Assembly: GCA_965216905.1 (NCBI GenBank)
Contig: OZ244213.1
Coordinates: 1-64,000, forward strand
Direction of reading: 5' to 3'
From: G965216905 sp965216905
Lineage (GTDB): Bacteria; Actinomycetota; Acidimicrobiia; Spongiisociales; ZC4RG35
Length of the DNA stretch: 64,000 nt
Shown here: positions 32,500 to 43,202 of the stretch, piece after piece
Numbering within the stretch: the first letter of the stretch is position 1
Layout: every line of letters starts with the position of its first letter
Notes under the pieces: model-generated
The model's database searches: none
Seen by the model: only the letters and a program-made list of their open reading frames with translations
What the model was told of the DNA's origin: nothing
Position numbers and translations under genes: made by a program

Positions 32500-33671
32500 A
32501 CGGTCTCCCTCCGCAGCAGCGTCCAGGCGATCCCACCGGTGATGAGCGCAAAGGCGGTCATCGCCGCGACCGCGGGCATCACCGATGCCACCGTTCCGTC
32601 TCCGGCCAGGTCGCCGAGTCCGCGCAGGAACCAGGCGTGTGGGGTCAGGAACTGGAGCCGGGACAGCAGCCCGCCGTCTTGGCCGATGGGAAAGAAGCTG
32701 CCTCCCAGGAGTCCGAGCACCACCCCGACGATCGACTGCATGTTGCCGGCCGACTCGGGGGTCCGAGCGAAGGCGGCCACGATACCCATGATTCCCACGG
32801 CCGACAGCACGCCGGCCACAACGATCAGACCCACGGGCAGGAGCGGGCCCCAGTTGGCACTCAACAGGAATCTGGCGGCGACCATGAGCACGGCCATCGA
32901 CAGGATGCCCAGCACGAACGCACCCAGCCCCTTGGCGGCGATCGGCGCCCAGCGCGGAATCGGGGCGGCCATCAGCCGCGGGTAGGTGCCGTCGCGTCGT
33001 TCTTCCAGCAGAGAGGTGACGCCGAACTGAACGGTGAAGAACAGGAAGAACACCGCCATGCCCGCCATCATCGCCGTGGGTGCGTCGAGCCGTTTGGTCG
33101 GAGTCGCAATGTCACCGACGGTCACCACCGGCGGCAACGCCGTGGCCTGTGCCACCAGGCTGTCGATGTCGCTCTCGGAACCCAGCGACGCCGCAACGCC
33201 CACGTCGAGCGCGACTTGATGGATTCCCTGCGTGAATCGTGAGGCGATCGATTCGGCCACCTGGGAAGCGACCGGGGAATCGACCGAGCCCACCACCTCG
33301 AGCTCGGTTCCCTCGCCGCCACCAGTGACGGCGTCACCGAAGCCGTCCGGGATCACCCAGAAGGCGTCGAGGTCGCCGTCGTCGGCCAGGACCTCCGCCG
33401 CATCGATCGTGCCGGCCTCGACCAACTCCAAGACCCCATCGTCGGCCAGGTCCCCCACCACATCTCCGAAGGCCGACGACACATCGGATCGGTCGAGGTC
33501 CACCACGGCATACACGGGCTCGAACGCGCCCCCTCCTTGGAGGGCATCTCCGAAGACCCCGTTGAAGATGAAGGCGAGGATCAGCGGAGCGAGCACACCG
33601 GTGATCAGAACCGATCGGTCCCGCAAGCGCAGGCGCAGGTCCTTCCAGGCGATGTCGAGTACCGATCGCAT
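32496..33671 (-). CDS. ABC-2 type transporter permease
   Basis: 391 aa, same layout as the neighbouring permease: N-terminal helix (SVLITGVLAPLILAFIFNGVF), external domain to about residue 175, then helices ending in GLLGGSFFPIGQDGGLLSRLQFLTPHAWFLRGL. The two permeases are presumably a heterodimer. It starts 1 bp after the ATPase gene and overlaps the second permease by 4 bp. Confidence 0.9.
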   Translation of the reverse strand: MRSVLDIAWKDLRLRLRDRSVLITGVLAPLILAFIFNGVFGDALQGGGAFEPVYAVVDLDRSDVSSAFGDVVGDLADDGVLELVEAGTIDAAEVLADDGDLDAFWVIPDGFGDAVTGGGEGTELEVVGSVDSPVASQVAESIASRFTQGIHQVALDVGVAASLGSESDIDSLVAQATALPPVVTVGDIATPTKRLDAPTAMMAGMAVFFLFFTVQFGVTSLLEERRDGTYPRLMAAPIPRWAPIAAKGLGAFVLGILSMAVLMVAARFLLSANWGPLLPVGLIVVAGVLSAVGIMGIVAAFARTPESAGNMQSIVGVVLGLLGGSFFPIGQDGGLLSRLQFLTPHAWFLRGLGDLAGDGTVASVMPAVAAMTAFALITGGIAWTLLRRETV

Positions 33672-33672
33672 C

Positions 33673-34614
33673 TCAGTCCCGCAACGCTTTGCCGGTCAGA
33701 TGCAAGAACACCGCCTCGAGGTTGGGCTCGTCGATCTCCACCGAGGCGATGGACACCTCCTGCTGACGGAGCACCGCCAGCACCTCCGGGAGAGCCACGC
33801 CGGCATCGTCCACCAGCAAATCGATCCTCCCATCGGAGGCGGTCGCCTCGATCACGCCACCGACATGCCCTGCCGCCACAGCCGCCTGGTCGAGGTGACC
33901 CGTTCCGCTGACCCGAACCCGATCCCGGCCGCCGACCAGCTCCACCAGTTCGCGCCGCGTCCCCTCCGCCGCCAAGCGACCTTCGTCGATGATCCCGACC
34001 CGGTCGCACAGCCGTTCTGCCTCCTCCATGTAGTGGGTGGTGTAGAGAACCGCCATGCCCTCACCGGACAGTGCCTCGACCGACTCCAGGATCGCATTCC
34101 GCGATTGGGGATCGACCCCGACCGTCGGCTCGTCGAGAACCAGCAAGCTGGGAGCATGCAGGAGACCGATTCCGATGTTGAGCCGGCGTTTCATCCCCCC
34201 TGAGTACTCCTTGGCCCGGTCCCGGGCTCGTTCGGCGAGGCCGACGACTTCCAGTACCTCCGACACACGCCGCTTGCGGTCTTCGGATCGCATGCCGTAC
34301 ATCCGGCCGAAGAAGTCGAGGTTTTCCCATCCGGTCAGCTCCGGATAGATCGCCAGATCCTGCGGCACCAGCCCGATGGACCGCTTGGGTGCGACCGAGG
34401 CCGGCGTGATCTCCTGACCCTCCACCCGGACCGCTCCTCCGTCCGGCTGAAGCAGTCCGGCGATCATCGAGATGGTGGTCGTCTTCCCGGCCCCATTCGG
34501 GCCCAGCAGGCCGTAGGTCTCCCCCGGCTCGATGTGGAAGGAGACTCGGTCGACGGCGACCAAATCTCCAAACCGCTTCTCGAGGTCCCTGGTTTCCAGA
34601 ATGGTCGCGTTCAT
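33673..34614 (-). CDS. ABC transporter ATP-binding protein (DrrA/CcmA class)
   Basis: 313 aa. Walker A GPNGAGKTTT, Q-loop GLVPQDLAIYPELTGWENL, signature YSGGMKRRLNIGIGLL, Walker B LLVLDEPTVGVDPQSR and the switch histidine in YTTHYMEEAERLCDRV. The C-terminal ~85 residues form the extension typical of DrrA-type exporters. It energises the two ABC-2 permeases downstream. It overlaps the regulator gene by 4 bp. Confidence 0.95.
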   Translation of the reverse strand: MNATILETRDLEKRFGDLVAVDRVSFHIEPGETYGLLGPNGAGKTTTISMIAGLLQPDGGAVRVEGQEITPASVAPKRSIGLVPQDLAIYPELTGWENLDFFGRMYGMRSEDRKRRVSEVLEVVGLAERARDRAKEYSGGMKRRLNIGIGLLHAPSLLVLDEPTVGVDPQSRNAILESVEALSGEGMAVLYTTHYMEEAERLCDRVGIIDEGRLAAEGTRRELVELVGGRDRVRVSGTGHLDQAAVAAGHVGGVIEATASDGRIDLLVDDAGVALPEVLAVLRQQEVSIASVEIDEPNLEAVFLHLTGKALRD

Positions 34615-34922
34615 GCGTCACCCCTGCTCGTCGAATCGATGATGGCCTGCAATGTGCGGACGTGTCTGTCGAATGCCTTTCGCCCCAACCGTGTGGCACG
34701 AACGGTGGTGTGGGGACGTCTTCCCCGGAAGCCCTTCTCGATTCCCACGAGGCCCGCCTCCTCGAGAATCTGCAGATGCCGGCTCAGGTTCCCGTCCGTC
34801 AGGTCCAGCGCTTCGCGAAGGTACGAGAACGAGGCGTGATCTGCCTCCCGGAGCACGGCGAGAATGCCCAGCCGGACGCGCTGATGGACGAGGTCGTCCA
34901 GTCGCTGCGACGGGTGGGTCAC
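34611..34922 (-). CDS. Winged-helix transcriptional regulator
   Basis: 103 aa. The GTG at 34922 overlaps the stop of the upstream membrane gene (GTGA). The recognition region is FSYLREALDLTDGNLSRHLQILEEAGLV, and the wing is KGFRGRRPHTTVRATRLGRKAF, which places it in the compact ArsR/MarR-like 'HTH_27' group often encoded with ABC-2 exporters. It probably binds the ACTTTGCAATGCAAAGT palindrome at 35519-35535 and autoregulates the operon (inference). No ligand pocket is evident in so short a protein. Confidence 0.85.
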   Translation of the reverse strand: MTHPSQRLDDLVHQRVRLGILAVLREADHASFSYLREALDLTDGNLSRHLQILEEAGLVGIEKGFRGRRPHTTVRATRLGRKAFDRHVRTLQAIIDSTSRGDA

Positions 34923-35497
34923 CGCCCACGACCTGCTCGTTCGGCTCGGTGAGCGTGGAGGGACATACCGATCAACGCCAGTCCGTAGCCGATGGCCAGC
35001 ACGGGGTATAGCGCGTAACCGTCCTGACCGACCCACCCGGTCACGAACGTGACGACGGCCATCGCCAGCATCACGTTCCGCCCCACGACATTCCGGCCCA
35101 GCTGACACAACGCGGCGAACCCCACACCGAGCACCACCCAGATCGCCACCGGGACCACGTTCTCCGGGAGCCAGGAGGCCAGGAGCGTGTTGGCGAGGAA
35201 GATCCCGCCTCCCACCGCCCAATATGGCCATTCCCGGGTCCCGATCTCCTCCCCGGCGTCGAGCCGCCACGACACCCCGGCCGTCACCGCCAGTCCGATC
35301 GGCACCGCCACCAACCAGTAATAACCAGCGACGTGGTCGGACCATGGTCCGAGTGCGCTCACCGCCGCGCCGAAGCACACGAGCGCCCATACGGGAAACC
35401 AGTGCCACGACTCCCCGAAGACTCGGCTTCGTGTCTCTGCGCGGACGGCGGAGACGTGGGCTGCGAGCTGTCGGGCAGACGAGTGATCCTCGACCAT
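34919..35497 (-). CDS. Integral membrane protein encoded with ABC-2 exporter and regulator
   Basis: 192 aa from the ATG at 35497 (MVEDHSSARQLAAHVSAVRAETRSRVFGE). The alternative start at 35569 would run through the operator. About five hydrophobic helices; the N-terminal 35 residues are cytoplasmic. It is the first gene of the operon: membrane protein, regulator, ATPase, permease, permease. A signal-sensing role through the coupled regulator is possible, but no motif shows it. Confidence 0.78.
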   Translation of the reverse strand: MVEDHSSARQLAAHVSAVRAETRSRVFGESWHWFPVWALVCFGAAVSALGPWSDHVAGYYWLVAVPIGLAVTAGVSWRLDAGEEIGTREWPYWAVGGGIFLANTLLASWLPENVVPVAIWVVLGVGFAALCQLGRNVVGRNVMLAMAVVTFVTGWVGQDGYALYPVLAIGYGLALIGMSLHAHRAERAGRGR

Positions 35498-35518
35498 GTG
35501 CCCACGATACGTCGATTC

Positions 35519-35535
35519 ACTTTGCAATGCAAAGT
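35519..35535. promoter_or_regulatory. Perfect 17-bp palindromic operator
   Basis: ACTTTGCA-A-TGCAAAGT, an exact 8+1+8 inverted repeat, 22 bp upstream of the first gene of the ABC-2 operon. It is the likely binding site of the winged-helix regulator encoded by the second gene. Confidence 0.75.
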
Positions 35536-35588
35536 ACTCTGTCTCCATGGAGGCCGCCTCTCCTGGCAACGAAGGCGGCTGCTGCCTT

Positions 35589-36947
35589 TCAGGCGAGGGC
35601 GTCGAACTGACGCCCGGTGGGCTCCGCTCAGCAGAACCACGGTTCTGTCATGCGGGGACGCCCGCTGACCGCGCCCTCCGGGATTCGGACGCTCATGGCC
35701 ACACCGGAGTCCCGCACCCGCTCGAACATTCGGGACCACGTCTCCGTCGGTGGCCGCCCCCGGCTCGCATCGGCTTCGACGATCGCTGCGAGTTCACGTT
35801 GCAGCGCGTCGACCTCCGGGTCCGGCGACTGCCATCCGTGGCTCAGCCGCTCGGCGTCGTACTCGGTCAACGACGCCGGGTCGTCGGAGACGCGGGTGAT
35901 CAGCGAACCGCGGGGAACCAACAGCCTGATCGACATTTGCACGGGATCGGTCACCCCGATGAGGTCATGGGCTGCGACGAACTCGAAGAGGTTGACCACA
36001 TCCCGCTTCTCCGTCCATGGCGTGAAGGGCAGCCACGATGGGTGGAGGTCAAGCCCTCCGGCGCGGGCGATGGAAAGGACCCGCTCCAGATCGGCGACTG
36101 TGTGGCCCTTGTCGAGGTTTCGAAGCACCCGGTCGCTGGTCGACTCGAAGGCCGAGATCGCGAAGATCACGTTGCGATCCACCAGCGTAGGGATCAGGTC
36201 GGCATGGTCGAGGAGATGTTCGACCTTCACCGTGATATCGAACGTGAGCTCCGGAAACTCGGCATGGACGGCGTCGAGCACCCGCATCGAGTGACGTGGC
36301 CCGTTGAGGAAGTCGGGATCGGCGAAGGTGATGTGTGCGGCCCCGGCTCCCACCAACCACTCCACGTCGGCCAGCGTGACGTCGAGCCCAACCACCCGAA
36401 ACCGACCGTCGTAGACCACCGGGATGGGACAGTGCCGGCACCGGTGCCGGCATCCGTGGGTCGACTCGACGGCCCCGACCAGCCGGTGCTCGTCGCCGAT
36501 GGTCAGGTGGGCATACGCCTCGAGCGGAGGAAGCACATCGCGGGCCGGCGGAACGAACGAATCGATTCCGAGGTCGACACAGGCACCGCCCACGGTCGCC
36601 GGATCCTCCACCCAGCGGACGAGGGAGCGTTCGAACTCCCCCACCAATGCCACGTCGACCGCCGGTGCGGGTGCCATGGCCGCGTAGAGGCCGTAGAGCG
36701 CCAGTGGAAGCCCGGGTCGTTGCCGGCGGACCTTCTCCGCGGTGGCCACTCCCAGGCGCATGGCGGTGTGCATCGGGACGGAGATGGCCACGACGTCCGC
36801 CCAGTCGACGGCTTCGACGTCGTAAGGCTGCACGGCAAGGTCGACCGCCCGCACCTCGTGACCGGCGTGCCGAAGCCGACCGGCAGGTGATGCCACCGAG
36901 ACCGGCTGGCGACCGAGCTCGTAGGTGCCGATCAGCAGAACACGCAT
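35589..36947 (-). CDS. B12-binding/radical SAM selenoprotein with CUAEP tail (UGA read as selenocysteine)
   Basis: 452 aa with the internal UGA at 35628-35630 decoded; only 439 aa if it is a stop. The N-terminal ~130 residues have a cobalamin-binding-like Rossmann fold (RVLLIGTYELG, HAGHEVRAVDLA). The radical-SAM motif is C166-x3-C170-x2-C173 (CRHRCRHC), followed by a TIM-barrel region. After ...TEPWFC, the UGA continues in frame as A-E-P-T-G-R-Q-F-D-A-L-A and then a UGA stop (35589-35591). The C-U-A-E-P end matches the family named CUAEP/CCAEP-tail radical SAM (seleno)protein, as I recall it. A hairpin 13-31 nt after the UGA fits a bacterial SECIS. The substrate is unknown. TTGGCT ends 6 nt before the ATG at 36947, fitting leaderless transcription. 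Confidence 0.82.
35597..35615 (-). promoter_or_regulatory. SECIS-like hairpin downstream of the in-frame UGA
   Basis: On the mRNA, GGGCGUC-AGUUC-GACGCCC forms a perfect 7-bp stem with a 5-nt loop. Counting the U of UGA as 1, the stem spans nt 16-34. The loop has G as its second base followed by U, as expected for bacterial SECIS apical loops. Confidence 0.65.
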
Positions 36948-37051
36948 CACCGAAGCCAACCAGAAGCCGGACCAACGGCCAAGGTCCACCTCTCTCGAAC
37001 CCGCCCTCCCGAACCGTGAGGCCACCGACGGGCGGCTATGTTGCCGCAGCG

Positions 37052-37924
37052 ATGCAGCGATTCCTCGAGCTCTCTGGTGGGCCGGTTCATCTCCGCCAAC
37101 ACGGCGACGGAGACGATCATTGGCTGCTCGTCCACGGACTCGGAGCGTCGTCCGTCGGCTGGGCGGCACTCGCCCCCCATCTCGAGGGCCGGGTGACCGC
37201 GGTAGACCTACCCGGATTCGGTCTGAGCCCGCCGTGGAGCGGAAACCCGATCGAGACGATGCGCACTGCGCTGGTCGAGACATTGGCGAGAATCGGATGG
37301 CCCGTCACCTACGTCGGAAACTCGATGGGTGGCTTTCTCGGTGTCCAGGTGGCGGCGACCCATCCGGATCTCTTGTCTGAGCTGATCCTGGTGTCACCGG
37401 CGACGCCGGCCCCGCCGGGGGCGCAACGGGTCGGCTTCGCGGCGGCGATCCGGGCGAGCGTGCGAGCGCTGCAAAACGCTCGACGAGCGCCGGCGCAACG
37501 GGTGGACGCACTGCTGGACCTGACCATGGTCGATCCGGGACGGGTACCCGTCGACGTCCGGGACGACCTCGTCGAGGCGGCCGCCCTCCATCTCAGCCAC
37601 GGGTGGGCTTGGCCGGCGCTGGTGAAGACCGGAACCGCTCTGTACGCCGAGCTCCTCAAGCGACGCGCCTTCGAGGAGGCGGCCGCGTCGGTCGACACCC
37701 CAACACTGGTGCTCTGGGGCACCGAGGACGTGCTGGTCCGGCCGATCGCCATGCGATGGCTTCAGCAGGTCCGACCCGACTGGACCTCGGTTCCGCTTCC
37801 CGAGACCGGCCATGCGGCCATGCTGGAGCGCCCTCAAAAGGTCCTCCGACTGATCGAGGACTGGCGCGCAGAAGTCGCACGGCGCTCCCGAGGGAAGGGG
37901 GTACCCCGAGAGCGCCGGGCATAG
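37052..37924 (+). CDS. Alpha/beta hydrolase
   Basis: 290 aa. The oxyanion motif is LLVHGLGASSVGW, the nucleophile elbow GNSMGGFLG, the acid is in VLWGTEDVLVRP, and the histidine is in PETGHAAMLERP. Cytoplasmic, no signal peptide. TATGTT at 37037-37042 ends 9 nt before the ATG. It is divergent from the radical-SAM gene and upstream of aceE, with no evident functional link. The substrate is not predictable; the family includes esterases, haloperoxidase-like enzymes and C-C hydrolases. A GC-rich inverted repeat at 37880-37917 lies within its 3' end. Confidence 0.88.
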   Translation: MQRFLELSGGPVHLRQHGDGDDHWLLVHGLGASSVGWAALAPHLEGRVTAVDLPGFGLSPPWSGNPIETMRTALVETLARIGWPVTYVGNSMGGFLGVQVAATHPDLLSELILVSPATPAPPGAQRVGFAAAIRASVRALQNARRAPAQRVDALLDLTMVDPGRVPVDVRDDLVEAAALHLSHGWAWPALVKTGTALYAELLKRRAFEEAAASVDTPTLVLWGTEDVLVRPIAMRWLQQVRPDWTSVPLPETGHAAMLERPQKVLRLIEDWRAEVARRSRGKGVPRERRA

Positions 37925-37978
37925 ATATCGTCGGCAGGGCCCGAACGGACTTGAGCAGATCGCAGCACCGATCGCCGG

Positions 37979-37984
37979 TAGGCT
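37979..37984 (+). promoter_or_regulatory. Putative -10 element of aceE
   Basis: TAGGCT ends 6 nt before the aceE ATG. It is one of a set of TAnnnT hexamers at 6-9 nt from starts in this window, consistent with leaderless mRNA. Confidence 0.5.
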
Positions 37985-37990
37985 CCGGTC

Positions 37991-40699
<2,709 letters not shown>

Positions 40700-40843
40700 G
40701 CCCGACGCGTTCACACCCGATCGCGACGCCTTCCCCGTCACCAGGCCCGCATCGGTGGGTCATTCGACCCGAATGACTGGACTCGCACCGGCCGATCGCC
40801 CATCATGTGCGCTGGAGGTGAGGACGATAGGAAGGGGACCCGG

Positions 40844-43114
40844 ATGAGCCGGGAGAACCGGTGGGAGTCACGGCCGATCGCGGCGGCGATGACCCGCGCC
40901 CTCGTCTTCCTCATCCCCCTCGTTCTCGGCGCCGGTGTCGGACTCACCGTGGCTTCGCTCCTCCCTGCGCCGGCGGGTCCGCTGCAGAACTTTGCGTGGT
41001 GGGTGCTGGTCATCTCGACCGCCACGCTGACCGCCACCTTCGTGGATCGACATTCGCGCCGCCTTCTCCCGCTGGGATGGCTGTTGGAGATGACGATGCT
41101 CTTCCCCGACCAGGCACCCTCGCGGGTCCGCGTGGCTCGCCGAACCGGGAACATCGCCGAGCTTCGCCGTCGTATCGCCGAAGCGGAGGCGGGTGGTGAT
41201 GCCACCCGCGGCGAGAGCGCCGAGTTGATCCTGTCGCTGGCGACGGCGCTGTCGCGTCACGACCCCAAGACGCGGGGCCACGCCGAGCGGACCCGTATCT
41301 ACACAGATCTGCTCGCCGAGGAGATGCAACTCCCCGACGCCGACCGAGACCGGCTGCGATGGGCCGCGCTCCTCCACGACATCGGCAAGCTGGAGGTCCC
41401 CACCGAGATCCTCAACAAGCGCGAGGGACTGACAGCCGACGAGTGGGCCCAGATCCAGAATCACCCGATCACCGGGATGCATCTCATCGAACCCCTGGCG
41501 GATTGGCTGGGACCGTGGGCTCAGACCATCGAGCACCATCACGAGCAATGGGACGGATCGGGATATCCGTACGGGCTCAGCGGAACCGATATCGCCTTCG
41601 GGGCTCGGATCGTCTCCGTGGCCGATGCATACGATGTCATGACATCGGGCCGCGCGTACCAGGCAGCCAAGTCCCCGGACGCGGCGAGACGCGAGATCGC
41701 CACGATGGCGCGCCAGCAGTTCGACCCGGTCGTCGTTCGGGCCCTGATGATGCTCTCGATCGGGAGACTGCGGCTGGCCGCGGGGCCGTTCGCGGCGCTG
41801 GCCCAGCTCCCCTTGGTCCGAAATGGCCGCAACCTGGGGCGTGACGCGCTCACGGTTGCCAGCTCGGCAGCCCTGATGTTCCTGCTGGTCACGACCGGTG
41901 TTCTCGGCATCGGCCGCGACCTCGACGCAGGGGGCGGAGTTCCGGCGGTGGGCGATGTCGTGGCCGCTCCCGCCGCGGACGATTCTTCCGGCGGCGAGGC
42001 GCCGAGTGCATCCGATCCCGTTGGATCGGAAGTACTCGCCGAGCCATCGGCCGGCTCGACCACGACCGGCCCGACCACTTCGATCGCAGCGGCACCGCCG
42101 ACGACCGTTACCGCCGAGCCGACGCCAACCACGACCACTCCTCCAACAACCGCTCCCCCGACTACCACGCCTCCGACCACGCCAACCACCACCACGCCGT
42201 CGCCGGACCCCACCGATCCTCCCGGCCAGCCCGACGACGATCCCGACTCCTCCACCACCACCACGACCGCTCCGCCGTCGGTGACCGTGACCGCCAACGC
42301 CGACATCGCCACCACCGACGAAGTGACGACCATCGCCATCGACGTCACCGCCAACGACACCGCCGGATCGGAGCGGGTCGTCGTCGACACGCTCACCATC
42401 ATCCAACCGGCCGCGCTCGGCCAGGCGACGGTCGTCGACGACATGATCTCCTACGCGCCGGGAGCACCCGGCCGCGACACCTTCCGCTACGAGGTGTGCG
42501 GAACGGTGGGTGGATGCGACTCGGCGGTCGTCTCGGTCACCGTCCTGGCATCGCCCAATGCCAGCCCGACCGCCGGCGACACGTCGTTGACGACGACCTG
42601 GGTTCAGCCCGCCTCCGTCTCACTTCCGGTGTCCGATCCCGACGGCGACCCGCTCACCGTCACGGTCACCACCGCCCCGGCCGCTGGTGCCGCATCGGTC
42701 TCGGGCGCGAGTCTGACCTATCAGCCGCAGCTCGGCGTGGCCGGGGCGTTCACCGTGGGATACACGGCATGTGACCCCGACGCCGCCTGTGCTTCGGGGA
42801 CGGTCGCCGTGACCGTGAGCGGAATCGCCGTCGCGGTCGACGACCGGGCCAGCATGCCGGTCAACACCACGGGGAACGAGGACCGGACCATCGACGTCCT
42901 CGCCAACGACTACACATCCGCCGGCCCGGCGGCGGGGGCATCGGTCACCATCACCATCGTCGGCCAACCGGCCAACGGTCAGATTCTGGGTCTCGGCGGC
43001 GGTATCCGCTATTCGCCCGATCGAGACTTCCAGGGCACGGACTCGTTTCGATACCAGCTGTGTGATGGGACGGGCTCGTGTGATGTCGCCACCGTGACCG
43101 TCACCGTCGGCTAG
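40844..43114 (+). CDS. HD-GYP phosphodiesterase-like protein with extracytoplasmic Ig-like repeats (copy 1)
   Basis: 756 aa. Two membrane helices (about 17-40 and 50-68) precede a cytoplasmic HD-GYP domain: H146 in TRGHAERT, HDIGK at 178-182, HHHEQWDGSGYPYG at 231-244 and SVADAYDVMTS. This family degrades cyclic di-GMP. A third helix (about 335-354) leads outward to a Pro/Thr linker (about 395-460) and then three Ig/cadherin-like repeats of ~95 residues, each ending in FRYEVC/VGYTAC/FRYQLC-type strands with paired cysteines. The start is the ATG at 40844 with a GGAAGGGGA site upstream. It resembles the next gene throughout, so the two arose by tandem duplication. Confidence 0.85.
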   Translation: MSRENRWESRPIAAAMTRALVFLIPLVLGAGVGLTVASLLPAPAGPLQNFAWWVLVISTATLTATFVDRHSRRLLPLGWLLEMTMLFPDQAPSRVRVARRTGNIAELRRRIAEAEAGGDATRGESAELILSLATALSRHDPKTRGHAERTRIYTDLLAEEMQLPDADRDRLRWAALLHDIGKLEVPTEILNKREGLTADEWAQIQNHPITGMHLIEPLADWLGPWAQTIEHHHEQWDGSGYPYGLSGTDIAFGARIVSVADAYDVMTSGRAYQAAKSPDAARREIATMARQQFDPVVVRALMMLSIGRLRLAAGPFAALAQLPLVRNGRNLGRDALTVASSAALMFLLVTTGVLGIGRDLDAGGGVPAVGDVVAAPAADDSSGGEAPSASDPVGSEVLAEPSAGSTTTGPTTSIAAAPPTTVTAEPTPTTTTPPTTAPPTTTPPTTPTTTTPSPDPTDPPGQPDDDPDSSTTTTTAPPSVTVTANADIATTDEVTTIAIDVTANDTAGSERVVVDTLTIIQPAALGQATVVDDMISYAPGAPGRDTFRYEVCGTVGGCDSAVVSVTVLASPNASPTAGDTSLTTTWVQPASVSLPVSDPDGDPLTVTVTTAPAAGAASVSGASLTYQPQLGVAGAFTVGYTACDPDAACASGTVAVTVSGIAVAVDDRASMPVNTTGNEDRTIDVLANDYTSAGPAAGASVTITIVGQPANGQILGLGGGIRYSPDRDFQGTDSFRYQLCDGTGSCDVATVTVTVG

Positions 43115-43202
43115 GCGTCCGCCGGGTGATGCCGGCTCGAAAGGGCCAGTCGAGGGTTGTGGAAAACCTGCGCTCCCGCCAACATGTGCGGTTGGAGGTG
43201 TG

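Noticed and set aside
37880..37917. GC-rich inverted repeat CGGCGCTC...GAGCGCCG
   Set aside because: It lies inside the 3' coding end of the hydrolase and has no U-tract, so I do not call it a terminator.
42120..42290. Repetitive ACC/ACG-rich DNA resembling a tandem array
   Set aside because: It encodes the Thr/Pro linker of the HD-GYP protein; low-complexity protein, not a DNA repeat element or CRISPR.
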